Assembly (NCBI GenBank): GCA_024138025.1 | Contig: JAMXBD010000396.1 | Coordinates: 705,501 to 769,500 of the forward strand | Direction: 5' to 3' | DNA from: Combretum micranthum | Taxonomy: Eukaryota; Streptophyta; Magnoliopsida; Myrtales; Combretaceae | DNA: 64,000 nt | Shown here: in pieces, positions 10,253 to 20,762 of the stretch | Layout of the letters: every line of letters begins with the position of its first letter | Numbering within the stretch: position 1 is the first letter of the stretch | Translations under genes and position numbers: made by a program | The notes under the pieces: model-generated | Database searches by the model: none | What the model was told of the DNA's origin: nothing | The model's input: only the letters and a program-made list of their open reading frames with translations

Positions 10253-12142
10253 ATGTTCATTATTCGCCGGACCATCGGGTACCCAATCTCAACCGTCCGT
10301 TTCAAACGACCGCTAACATTGGCGCCAAACCCTTTCTCACAAACATACGAAACTCAAATTTCTTCAAATCAAACCTTAACCCTAACCTTAACTCACCTCT
10401 CCACTTCATCTTCCAATCCAACTCATGCGGACCTTTCTCGGGTCGACTCAGTACCTTCCTTTTGCTCTGTCGCCCTCAAATCTGCGGCTAATTCGGGTTC
10501 TCTCCGATGTGGTAAACAGATTCACACGCTCGTAATCAAGTCAGGACGATGCAATGTATTATCGCTAAACAATCAAATCTTGGATGCTTATGTGAAAAGA
10601 CGACAGTTTTCGCATGCACAGAAGCTATTCGATGAAATGTCCGTGAGAAATGTTGTTACTTGGAATACATTGATTCATGGATCTCTTGTTGGGGCTCGAA
10701 ATGTTGGGTCTTTGTTACCTTTTTGTATTACCACTTTTAAGAGGATGAGACAAGAAGGGTTGGTTTACCCGGATCACCTAACGTTTACTGCAGTACTCGG
10801 GGCTTGTACTGAATTGGGTGATGTTGAGATTGGTAGACGGTTGCATTGCTATATTTTCAAGTTTGGGTTTTATGTGAATTGCTTTGTTAGTAACGGTCTT
10901 ATTGGTTTCTATGGTAAACTTGGTCTGGTGGAAGATGCGAAGAGAGTCTTTTGTGAAGCTTGTTATAAGGATTTAGCAGTGTGGAACGCAATGTTATCAT
11001 GTTATTTGATAAATTATTTTGCTGAGGAGGGCTTTGAGTCGTTTCGTTTGATGAGATTGGAAGGTCTGAAGGGTGATGAATACACGTTTTCTCGGTTGAT
11101 TAGTTCTGCTGCTGCTTTTGGAATTTGGCAACTGGGGAGGCAGATACAGAGTGTTGTAGTTAAACTTGGTTTTGGAGCCGATGTCCAAGTGGCAAGTTCA
11201 ATTGTTGATATGTGTACTAAGAATGGTCAAATAGGCGATGCATGCAAGGCTTTTGAAGAGATGCCAACTAAGAATGCTGTTTCTTGGAATACTATTATTG
11301 TTGGATATGGACTTGTAGAAAATGGGAAGGATGCTATGAAATGTTTCCAGAAGATGCTTCGGATGGGATTTCAACCCGATGAATTGACTATACCTAGTGT
11401 AATCAGCTCATGTGGTAAAATATCTGCCTCTTGTGAAATATTTCAAGTACATGCTCATTCAATTCAGCTTGGGTTTCAATCCTTTTCGTCTGTTGGTAAT
11501 TCTCTCATTAGTGCATACTCTATGTGTGGTAATATCAAGAGTGCAAGTCAATGTTTTAAGTCTGTTTCAGAGCCTGATATTGTAACATGGACTTCAATGA
11601 TCCGCGGATATGGATCTCATGGATTAGCCAAGGAGGCTATTCAGATTTTCGACATGATGTTATCCTATGGCACAAGGCCAGATAGAATTGCATTTCTTGC
11701 CATCCTTTCTGCTTGCAGTCATGCAGGACTAGTTCACGAGGGGTTTCATTATTTCAGCTTAATGAATGAAATGTATCAGCTTGTACCCGATACAGAGCAT
11801 TATACATGTATAATCAACCTTGCTGGGCGGTCTGGTCTACTGAATAATGCTTATGATCTACTGGCTTCGATTCCTAATCTAGGGTCAAGCACCTTGGGAG
11901 CATTTATCGATGCTTGTAACGTTTATGGAAATGCCAAATTAGCTAAAGAAGCTTCTGAAATGCTGTTCTCTTTGGAGCCCAACAGGGCTGTAAATTATGC
12001 TCTGTTGTCAAATGTGTATGCTTCTGAAGGCCAGTGGTTAGATGTGGTGAGGGTGCGTAAAGAAATGAGGGGGAGGTGTGGTTATAAGGTTCCCGGGTGT
12101 AGCTGGATGGAAGCATCTGGTAGTGGCCATACTTTGGTGTAA
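10253..12142 (+). CDS. PLS/E-class pentatricopeptide repeat (PPR) protein
   Basis: A complete, intronless 629-residue ORF. PPR proteins bind organellar RNA one base per repeat and act in editing, splicing, stability or translation. The N-terminal 60 residues are rich in S, T and R with few acidic residues, consistent with mitochondrial or plastid import. Repeats run from about residue 65 to 545 in the alternating P-L-S style; characteristic turns are VVTWNTLIHG (134), LAVWNAMLSC (241), AVSWNTIIVGYG (342) and IVTWTSMIRGYG (443), the last followed by the typical ILSACSHAGLV. An E domain follows (about 545-605, ending in the ALLSNVYASEGQW type of motif), then KVPGCSWME at about 612, and the protein stops 10 residues later. 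It therefore lacks E+ and DYW domains. It may recruit a separate deaminase, as other E-class editing factors do, but that is inference. It loosely recalls Arabidopsis At2g46050; I could not check this. Confidence 0.95.
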   Translation: MFIIRRTIGYPISTVRFKRPLTLAPNPFSQTYETQISSNQTLTLTLTHLSTSSSNPTHADLSRVDSVPSFCSVALKSAANSGSLRCGKQIHTLVIKSGRCNVLSLNNQILDAYVKRRQFSHAQKLFDEMSVRNVVTWNTLIHGSLVGARNVGSLLPFCITTFKRMRQEGLVYPDHLTFTAVLGACTELGDVEIGRRLHCYIFKFGFYVNCFVSNGLIGFYGKLGLVEDAKRVFCEACYKDLAVWNAMLSCYLINYFAEEGFESFRLMRLEGLKGDEYTFSRLISSAAAFGIWQLGRQIQSVVVKLGFGADVQVASSIVDMCTKNGQIGDACKAFEEMPTKNAVSWNTIIVGYGLVENGKDAMKCFQKMLRMGFQPDELTIPSVISSCGKISASCEIFQVHAHSIQLGFQSFSSVGNSLISAYSMCGNIKSASQCFKSVSEPDIVTWTSMIRGYGSHGLAKEAIQIFDMMLSYGTRPDRIAFLAILSACSHAGLVHEGFHYFSLMNEMYQLVPDTEHYTCIINLAGRSGLLNNAYDLLASIPNLGSSTLGAFIDACNVYGNAKLAKEASEMLFSLEPNRAVNYALLSNVYASEGQWLDVVRVRKEMRGRCGYKVPGCSWMEASGSGHTLV

Positions 12143-13273
12143 AGCGATGAGTAAATGACTGCTAATGCTAAAAAGTTCTCCAAATGCCATGTGCGAATTT
12201 AACGGCAATTGTAATGTGAGTACAACAGAGAATCTAACTTGTTCTTTAAAACTCCTACCGTAATGATGGAGCAAAATTGATTATAACCCAAAGTAATGCA
12301 TTGAAGTCAATTATATTTGACTGTGGGAAAAATATTTAACGGGTAATACACATAACGTATATATACATATGGACATATGGTATGTAACTACCAGCTATAT
12401 ATTAACATGTGGACAGAATAGTGGATAGTTTTCAAAGCAACCACCACCCATACGATTATGTGTTTTAATATCATTGATAGTTACATACCATATAATATGC
12501 ATGTGGTGTGTAATACCTACCGAATCCTTTCTTTTTCTTTTGATCATGTGGCTTTTTGTAACAACATTAATTGAATCAAAAGCAAATAGTTGGCTCTATA
12601 TCAGTCACTCAAACACAATTTAGTTAAAATTTCAGCAAATGTGTATGTTATGCGTCCAACCCTTTTCTTTAAGCCTAGGATTGTTTTTTAAGTCATTATA
12701 GTGAAAAAATTTTAATTATTACTATGGAAAGAGGAATTCAAACCTGACAGTTTTTACCCGAGAAACCAAAGGTGAAATCTAGGCTTGATATTTTATGATT
12801 AAACGTGTAAAAATCAGACAATTATAAACGGTTCGTTCAATTTCATTATCAATTACCGTGTAAAAGTCAGACATCATCAACAGTGTGGATGCAGATATGT
12901 TAACATGTTAGATCTGTTAAGATATTAAAGTCCATTGTCCATAAATCACTAGCATTCCGTCCATCGTTTATCAAAGCGTGTCTTGAAGATTATTGCTTCC
13001 CTTGGCGAAGGATTCGATTCATGGGCCGCCTTTGCATATAAGAAACACGTCATATTGACTAGTAAAATAAAAATGTAAGTGAAATTTTTGAAAAAATAGT
13101 AGTTAATTAAAGATATAATCAAATATTATTTTTAAGCGACCATCTTTTTATCCAGTCTAGATATATATAAATTCGTATATACCATTTAATACCTTAAATA
13201 CAATAGCCAAAAAAAGAAAATATCTGATATCTTTGATATATGGAAATTAACCTAGAATGAAATTTCAATTTTA
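12143..13273. other. 3' flank of PPR gene and intergenic DNA
   Basis: AT-rich DNA with no coding pattern apart from the small inverted repeat described separately at 12343-12517. Confidence 0.5.
12343..12517. repeat. Small inverted repeat, possible MITE
   Basis: The left arm (12344-12390) ends ATATGGTATGTAACTA. The right arm (12477-12516) contains its reverse complement TAGTTACATACCATAT, and the outer parts (TAATACACA against TGTGTAATA) also pair imperfectly. The loop is about 85 bp. It lies about 200 bp after the PPR stop codon and could fall within that transcript's 3' end. No target duplication was defined. Confidence 0.45.
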
Positions 13274-14870
13274 ATGGATATTAGCAACGAGGCCCAAGAG
13301 AAGAGGATCTTACTGCTTTTGCTCTACAATCATTATCTCTGTAAGACTAAGAACAAAACAGTACTATTTTCTCTATCCTTCCCTCCATGGCTTTCTTCAT
13401 TCTGTCAACAGGAGGTTGACCAAACAATAGCCACTTTTTTCCCTTATGAACTACATGATGCTGCAACATAATTGATCTTCTTAGACTAATCTGCCAATGC
13501 ACCACCTCCAGCACCTCAACACAACCATCACCACCAACACCACCACCACAACTCTATAACCATATCAACCCCACCGACACCATCAAGGATAATATTTATA
13601 TCAGTGAAAAAAAAAAAATTGAAAATCAACAAGATAAAATGGGTAATGTTTTCATTCATTTTGATTTTCTAGACAATGAATTGGTAATCTAATTTCATGC
13701 AATTGGACTGTAGGAATCGGATCTTAAGAATTGGGAACTGGAAATAGAAACCAAACATGGCCTAATTTCAATTATTTCTCCCTTTGTAAACTCTCTTGGC
13801 CTTTTAGCATTGAAATTCAAACTACATAGTTCAACAGGCATAATTATAGGACCTGGCAATATCAACTAATGGAAATTTAAAAATCACTCAAGTCAAATTC
13901 CATAGAAGAAACTGAAACTATATTGATTTTTATTCAATGAAATTGCACAATTTGATCCTTCCTTAGCTTAATTCTATTGTTCTGCAACATTAATCAAACA
14001 TGAAAGAGAGGAAGACATCTAGTCAACCATCTACTAGTTAAAATAAATATAGTAGTTGGAATATTAACTATTTTAATGATTCGATCACGGTTGAGTATGG
14101 TATAAGCCATTGGATAGTGACGGGACCATAGAATTTCCCAAATATCTAACCTTACTCCAATGTTGTTGCTCCAATAACATGCGACTCAATCTCAACCACC
14201 TACAAAACATGCAATGCAAATTCATTATAGATTCACAAAAATAAATATAAAAGTATTTTATCATTTGAATTATATTATTGTTCAGTTTCGAAACTTTCCA
14301 AATGGTCTTGGATTGAGCCATAATTAACTATCTCAAAAAATATATACACATGTCATAAAACCTCATATAAAAAAAATATTAAGCTTGTGTAACAATACAT
14401 TAGCATCGTATAAGAGGTTGATGAAGTTAATGTTTATTCAATCAAGCAATTTCAAATATGTCTTAACAACTAATTATATACTAGACTTTGTTGGCATTTT
14501 TGATGGCAAATACACAAAGAGAAGAATTAGAAGGTGGAAAGTAGATATTTGCATCACTCACTAATTGCATGGTTAGTGATAAAAAGTTTGACCAGAAGAA
14601 AATATGGTGATAAAACTAGTAGCATTGGACCATTGAGCAACATATGAGAATTGGCAAGCAAAAGTAAAAACAATTGCTCTTGATTGATGATATATTGTAT
14701 CAATTATAAGTCTAAGATACATGTAACAAAATATCATTGTGTTTAGAGAAACAGTGGTGGTGATTATCAACTCCTATATATACCACAAATAATGATGACT
14801 TGTGATCGCACAATCAACCCACATACTAATGCTAAGATTATAAGACAAATTTTAAACAAGGAAATATCCG
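13274..14870. other. Intergenic DNA with a CAC-rich patch
   Basis: 13498-13585 is rich in CAC/CCA triplets and ends before a poly-A run near 13604. A 65-codon ORF at 13274-13471 has no recognisable domain. The rest is AT-rich with no gene seen. Confidence 0.4.
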
Positions 14871-14879
14871 AAGTTCTCT

Positions 14880-15480
14880 CAAAAAGTTATGAATGTCTTC
14901 CTTTGAAATACTTCCATTGTCTTTGCTACCAATGCTTCCACACTCTCTGATGGTGCAATCATCATCACACTACAAGATCGAACATAATATCATATGGAAT
15001 TTGAACAATGCTAAACTGCCAGAAATATGAAATTGCAGTCACTTGCATTAGTGTAAATACAATAAATGTAACTAGCGAATGCACAGGTTCCTGCAGAGCA
15101 CAACATAAGCTTCTCTCCTATGGGAGGGTAATGTCTTGTACGACACATTTGTGAAACCTCTTAAATGATAGGTACGACAAGCCCAGACAATAAGCATCCA
15201 AAAATAAGACAAGTACTAGGAGCAATGATATTTTGAATACATGGAAGGACATTTTGAAGGATTTCTGATCCAAAAGATGCAACATATGCGTTCGAATCTC
15301 TTTGGCATTGCAATCAGTGCCAATAAGGTAGCAGGAACAAGATATGGATGTGAGTCTAGTGTTCTTGGGGCAGGAAGAGTGGGTTAATCAACTGAATGAG
15401 AGGTGCGGTCTTTTGTTTCATCTCCTTTGCAATAAAAGGAGAATGAACAAGAAATAAGCACAAGCACCGAATTCATGAAG
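14880..15480 (-). pseudogene. Possible coding relic of unknown identity
   Basis: The minus strand shows stretches that look like protein in changing frames: an APSESVEALVAK-like peptide near 14960-14900, a NIIAPSTCLIFGCLLSGLVV-like hydrophobic peptide near 15230-15160, and a PFIAKEMKQKTAPLIQLINP-like peptide near 15430-15370. No single frame stays open and no splice model is evident. Base composition is less AT-rich than the surroundings. I do not recognise the family. It may be a dead gene or transposon fragment, or chance. Confidence 0.2.
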
Positions 15481-16444
15481 GCAACGATGCTGGTGTTGTA
15501 ACATGGAGCTTTAATACCATTACTTGGAAAATATTAAAAGATGTGGCATCGTATTATGAGCATTGTATTCTGAATCCGAGGAGTACATTTCAAGTAACAA
15601 GTCCAAAGCTAGAATGAAAAACTTGAGTCATCTTCTGGTTACATGTTATGCTGTGTTTGGCAGTGTGGAAGTGGAATGAAAAACTTGAGTTCAAATGCAT
15701 ATATAAAAATTTCAGTTTTGAACCCAAATTCAAACAAAATACCAAATGTTCACAAAATTATATTTTTAAACTTGAGTTTCAATTCAAACTATTTATTTAT
15801 ATATTATATATCATAAAATTATCTTCTAATTATTTTCGGTACTCAAGAAAATCATCTAGTTTAAACCGAACCCTTTACTCATAAATATCCTTTATTGTTT
15901 TTGTTTTATCCTATTTATTCTCTGTCTCTCCTTTGGCTAACATCCTTTTCTTCTTTTCCCTTTCTTTCTCGTTCTTCCTTTTCCTCCCTTTTTCTTCTCT
16001 CAAATCTTACTCAAATCTCAAGTCTAAAAGAGATTGACAAAAAAAATAAAGATGGAAAACATGAAAGAAGATGGAGTTCATGAACTTGGAAGCTTCAAGA
16101 ACCTAGGAAAAGTAGAAATAAAGAAGATCAAGAGGTTTATGATGTCTAAAAGAGATAAGTTTAACTTTTTCCTTTGTTTTGTTGTTGTTTATGCTTGTAT
16201 ATGTTGGTTTGATGCTTGATACATGTAGAGTGGATGAAGAAGATGATAAATAGTATAGGGTTTGGTGAAGTGAGTTTGATAAAGTGTTTTGGAGATGTTG
16301 ATAGAGTAAATGGAGTATAGAAGTTGTGGATAGAAGTTGTATGTTGTTTTTATGATGCTTTGTTTGATGTCAGATTGTAAAAATTGATAAAAAGATGTAA
16401 AAGAAGGGAAAGAATTTTGTGCAAGCGAAACATGGGCTACATAG

Positions 16445-16600
16445 GTCGTGTAGGAGGATTCGTGACTGATCAGAAGCTTGGAATGAAATGTTCTAGTCGT
16501 ACACTACCCCACACATGGGTCGTGTACATATACACTACTCCTTACATAAGTCGTGTATATATACACTACTCCCTACACAGGTCGTGTATATCTACTCATG
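16445..16600. repeat. Short tandem repeats built on GTCGTGTA..TACACTACT
   Basis: The word GTCGT recurs at 16496, 16519, 16550 and 16581 (spacing 23, 31, 31), each followed by a GTATATACACTACTCC-type stretch; another lies at 16445. They sit in the part of element B that corresponds to the CpG-rich core of element A. Confidence 0.6.
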
Positions 16601-18284
16601 ACTCCACAGTAAGCAAAATTCTTTAGCATGGATATACACTACTGATATACACGAATTATATATATTCCCCTATAGCAATACTATTTTGTAAAATGACTGC
16701 AACTTTTTCATCTGAGCTCGGATTTAGGTGATTTAAGATGTTACTGAAAGGTTAAAAAGAGATCTAAAAGTTTTATGTTTTAAGTTTTTTGGAAATTCTA
16801 AAAGTATCAAGACCTAAATTTTAATTGTTTTTAGCTGCTATATATCCAAACAAAGTTGAAAATTTGTGTTTGCTAGTTAAATATGTATGGTTAAATATAA
16901 AATGGACTTAGCTAATAAAACTAAGTTTAGCTCGACTAAATGGACTTAAATAAATTAGATTTGATTAAGTTTGTTCAACTTGGTTAAGATTAAGTTAATA
17001 TAGACTTAAGTTCATCAAATGAACTTAGTTAATAAAATTAGGTTCATTATAGTTTAATAAATCATGGTGAGTTAGAATAAGCTAGCTTAATTTAAAATCT
17101 TGTAGGAAAATTAGTATTGTTTTAATGAGATGAACGAATATAATTTAGCAACTAAACTTAGCTTCATGTGGAATTTGGATATAAAATAAATTAGTTAATG
17201 GACTTAAAGTTAGTTTAACTTGAAAGACTACCAGAAGCTAAAAGGAATATAACTTAATAATTGGATTAAATGGTTAGGTTATATCAATATAAACTTAATG
17301 AATAAATGGCTTAGATGTAATTGTAGTATGTTGAAATTAAATTAATATGAGGAATATGTTATTTCAAATGTGTTTGTGCTTTGGAAATGAATGTTTTTGT
17401 ATATGAATGACATGATGATGTTCCTATAACGAATGAATCATAAACAAAGAGAAAAGAAATACTTTTACAGACAATGAACAATTGTTCGTATCTTGATAGG
17501 GCGATCTTCGCAGCCATGGCGGGGTTTCTACTTAGTGTTTGATCAAATAAGATCTTATAATGAGTTTATTTTCATGAATAAAAGTTTGCCCTTGATTTAT
17601 TCCTTGTGATAGCCCTAGCCAATTTTCTATTTTGTTTGGATTTCTATATGAAGGATGTTGATGATTTGATGTCGGTAATGATGATATTGATGATTTGATG
17701 TGGATGGGGATGATGTTTTGGATTTCTTAGAAGCTTGTGAAGACTTAGCTTGGATGTCAGGGGATAACATTGACCTATTGCCTTGTTTGTGCCTGTAATA
17801 TAGTTGCATTTAAAGTTAAGATAAATACAATTGATTATGTGTGGGGATTGGTAACCGTCTGTTGTTTGTTGATTGTATGGCTTGATAAAACATTAAAAAT
17901 CAAAGTGATCACACATTGCTTGAAATGATTATATTGTTATTGTTGATGAGTGCCTGCCACTTTGATTGGTTACTTGAATAAATGAACTTAATACTATATG
18001 ACTATTTAATTAAATAGAAATGCATTGCACGACAACATACTTACATTAGCGTTTATGAAGTATGTACGTCACGTATTATCATTCCTATTCTATAGGTAAT
18101 GCCTAGGGAAATCCAGTAAATCTAGTGAAGGTTACCATAGGGTTGCTAGTTCTACTGAAACTAAATAGGCTTGAAGGATGTCGCTTGATGAGAGCTGGCA
18201 TGGAATGATGATACTTAAAGGGTTTTTAAGGTTCCAAGTTGAAGTGGTGGACATTTTAATAGTATGAGTACTTGGGAGTAGAAT

Positions 18285-18545
18285 GAATTTCAAATGAAGT
18301 CTTCCCTCCTTAATTCTTTTTAAGGGGAAGTTAGAGGCTATATTTCATTAAAATGAGTTTTAAAAGAAATCCTCTCTCCTTAGTTATATCTAAGAAGTAG
18401 TTAGAGGTTATTTTTCAACAAAATCAATTTCGAAGGAAATCCTTCCTTTTCAGTGATATCTAAGGAGTAGTTAGAGGTTATGTTGATAGTAAAAATGCAT
18501 GACAAGGAATTTGAGAAAAGAAATCCCCCTTCCTTAGCTCTTAAT
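18285..18545. repeat. About 70-bp tandem repeat, four copies
   Basis: Four diverged copies of a unit containing AAATCCTCTCTCCTTAG and AGTAGTTAGAGGTTAT, with the CCT(T/C)CCTT core at about 18302, 18372, 18441 and 18522. Internal to LTR-like element B. Confidence 0.6.
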
Positions 18546-19184
18546 TCTCCTAAGCGTGATACTAGAGCTAGTCATTTAACCCCTAAGAGATGGCGTAAAT
18601 CTCCATTGGTTTGGATTCTGGTCATCCAAATTGTGCATATCATATGTTTAAGTATAGCATTGCATATGTATGTTAATAAAATTTGTTTGGTATTTATTTG
18701 TTATGTGATTAGGTCTTGTTAGTCACTGAGCTATAGAGAAGCTTACACCCCTTTAGTTTTGTTCAGGTATCTCAGGACGGGAATGGGTTAAGAGAGTGTG
18801 AAGTCCCTAGAGATTTGAAAATTAGCTCATAATAGAATTCATATGTTTTGTAATAAAATTATTTTGTTTTGTATTAGATGTGATAAGCTTAGAATTGATT
18901 GGTTAGATTAGAAATAGTTCAGGGCCTTGTGATACATATATGATCTATTCTCTTTTACTGTTTGGTGTGGGATACCGATTTTCAACAGTTCTGGTGGACT
19001 GTAGGAATTTGTATTTTCTTAGTTATTAAATTGTTTTAATGTAATTAAAACTTGTATAGCAAGTATTAAGTAGAGTTTTGCAAAATTCTTACTTGTAGAA
19101 CGATTATCATATCTTGGATGCATACTTAATATGACAACCATAGGTTGATCTTTCTAGGCCCCTTTTTTAGGGCGTGACAGTAGC

Positions 19185-20760
19185 TCTATATTCATGTATC
19201 TTTCTGAAAGCCTAAGATATAACATAATAAATTTCTATGACTTTAGTTGGTTACATATTATATGGATGCTACTAGGATACCTTGTAAGGGTATGACATGT
19301 GCCTTGGACCAATCATTTGATATTGCCAATCTTATTTTTTTTTTTTAAATAAAGAGGCATTTATTTTTATATTGCTTGCATGTTTACTTGATAATAATGT
19401 CATTGAAAAATTATGTAGTTATTCTAAAAGTCCTAGATGCTCATTATGTGGAAACAATAATGAATTAAATCTAGCATGAGGTTTGATTGATAATCATGAG
19501 ATGTTTGTTTGTATGGAGATACAAATCAAACTCAAGGATACATGTTGGAAAACTAAGTATCGGACCGACTCACTATGAGATCACTACATGGATTAATGTC
19601 ACAAGTGATTCTTATAATAATGATGTCATTGTATCTTTAGACCTGAAATCACCATGGGTTCTAACATGTAAAACAATATGATCTAACTTAATCAAAAGTT
19701 ATCTTTAAGTAGACAATTATTAAGGTTGAGATTGAACATAGTGTGAATCATGTACATGGAGATGAATGATTAAGATGGGATTTATCTCTCTTATTATGAG
19801 GGAGATATCTCTAGGCCCTCGATAAGTAAGACTAATAAATGCAAGGCCTTACTCAAATGAATTGATAATACGATAAATGCTGTTTGTTTTATCGGTCCAT
19901 TTGGAGATCGAGAAATGATAAGGTTGAACAATATAAGGGTGATACTATCCATGCCTTATGTTCAATTTAGATATCATACGATAAAAGGGTTATGACATAA
20001 GTTATGGATCAAGTAAAGTCGAATTGTTGATTTTCACTTAATTTGAGTAGGTATAATGTCTTACTAGAAGCACTTATATCTTGTGGGCTAGAAAAGTGTT
20101 TTGAGTCTACTGCCCACATTAAGTGAACTTATAGGGTCACATATAAAGAATGAACCAAATGGGTCGTAGGTCTAATTTATTATAAGCCCAGCAAGAAGTT
20201 CCTAATTATTTATTAATCTTAAATAGTTAGAATAATAAATAATAATTTTCTTGATTTGGAAGAGAAAACTTCGAAAAAAGATAGCTTCTTTTAGAAGGTG
20301 TTTTACAAGGAAAAAACGTCTTCAAGAAGTACTTCCTAAAGAAGTAATAGAAGAAGCTATAAAAAGAGGTAACTTAGTAACCTCCTGAAGAGGTTAAGTC
20401 CATCTTCTTCCTATATATGTATAAGTGATCTCCTATAAGGAGTATGAACCTTTTCATGAGACTAAAATTGGAGATAACATAAGAGCTTGTATGAGGAATT
20501 TCCTAAGATAATCTAGAACGTTTCTAAAGAGTGCTAGCACATTGATACCCATTTTCCAGTGTGTTCTTTTGTTTGGAAACTAGTAGAGGGCGTTTGTCTA
20601 GCAAATCCACCTCATTAACGTTTTTGAAAAGCACTTAAAAGTAAAATCTTCACTCCTCCTCAATTTATATGAACCACATGGACCCATTTGTGTTTTAGAG
20701 ATTCTGTTTCAAAAAAAAAAAAAAAGCTACAAAATTTGATTTTTGAATCACTAAAACCCA
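19185..20760. mobile_element. Probable non-coding retrotransposon remnant
   Basis: About 1.5 kb without ORFs above 64 codons. The phrases around 19555-19680 (CCGACTCACTATGAGATCAC, then ATCACCATGGGTTCTAACATG) and 19900-20200 read like LTR or 3' untranslated sequence of plant copia-type elements, ending near a poly-A run at 20710. I could not define termini, so the class is tentative. Confidence 0.3.
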
Positions 20761-20762
20761 AT

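Larger units (their letters stand above)
15674..19179. mobile_element. LTR-like element B, 5'-truncated relative of element A
   Basis: The right end GGGCGTGACA at 19179 matches the GGG..TTACA-type end of element A. Blocks shared in order with A are the TTGAGTTCA...AACCC start, a pyrimidine tract (15905-16010), TCATCTGAGCTCGGATT (16708), GCGATCTTCGCAGCCATGG (17501), GATGATGTT-rich DNA (17650-17715) and an AC(C/T)GAGC..TTACACC block (18725-18750). The first few hundred bases of A are missing and no target duplication was found, so the left end is truncated. It has no coding capacity. The 80-codon ORF at 18480-18722 lies in its tandem-repeat region and is not credible. Confidence 0.5.

Noticed and set aside
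10370..10402. Interstitial telomere-like stretch (repeated CCTTAACCCTAACC words)
   Set aside because: It is irregular, does not match the plant CCCTAAA unit, and lies in frame inside the PPR coding sequence, where it encodes a T-L-T-L run.
13498..13585. Histidine/proline-rich coding exon (CAC/CCA repeats)
   Set aside because: No adjoining splice sites or ORF extend it, and simple-sequence composition explains the pattern.
16494..16592. CRISPR-like spaced repeats
   Set aside because: The window is plant nuclear DNA, the repeats are imperfect, and the between-repeat segments are also alike; this is a minisatellite in an LTR-like element.
18480..18722. 80-codon ORF with a hydrophobic tail
   Set aside because: It begins in the 70-bp tandem repeats of LTR-like element B and matches no domain I know.
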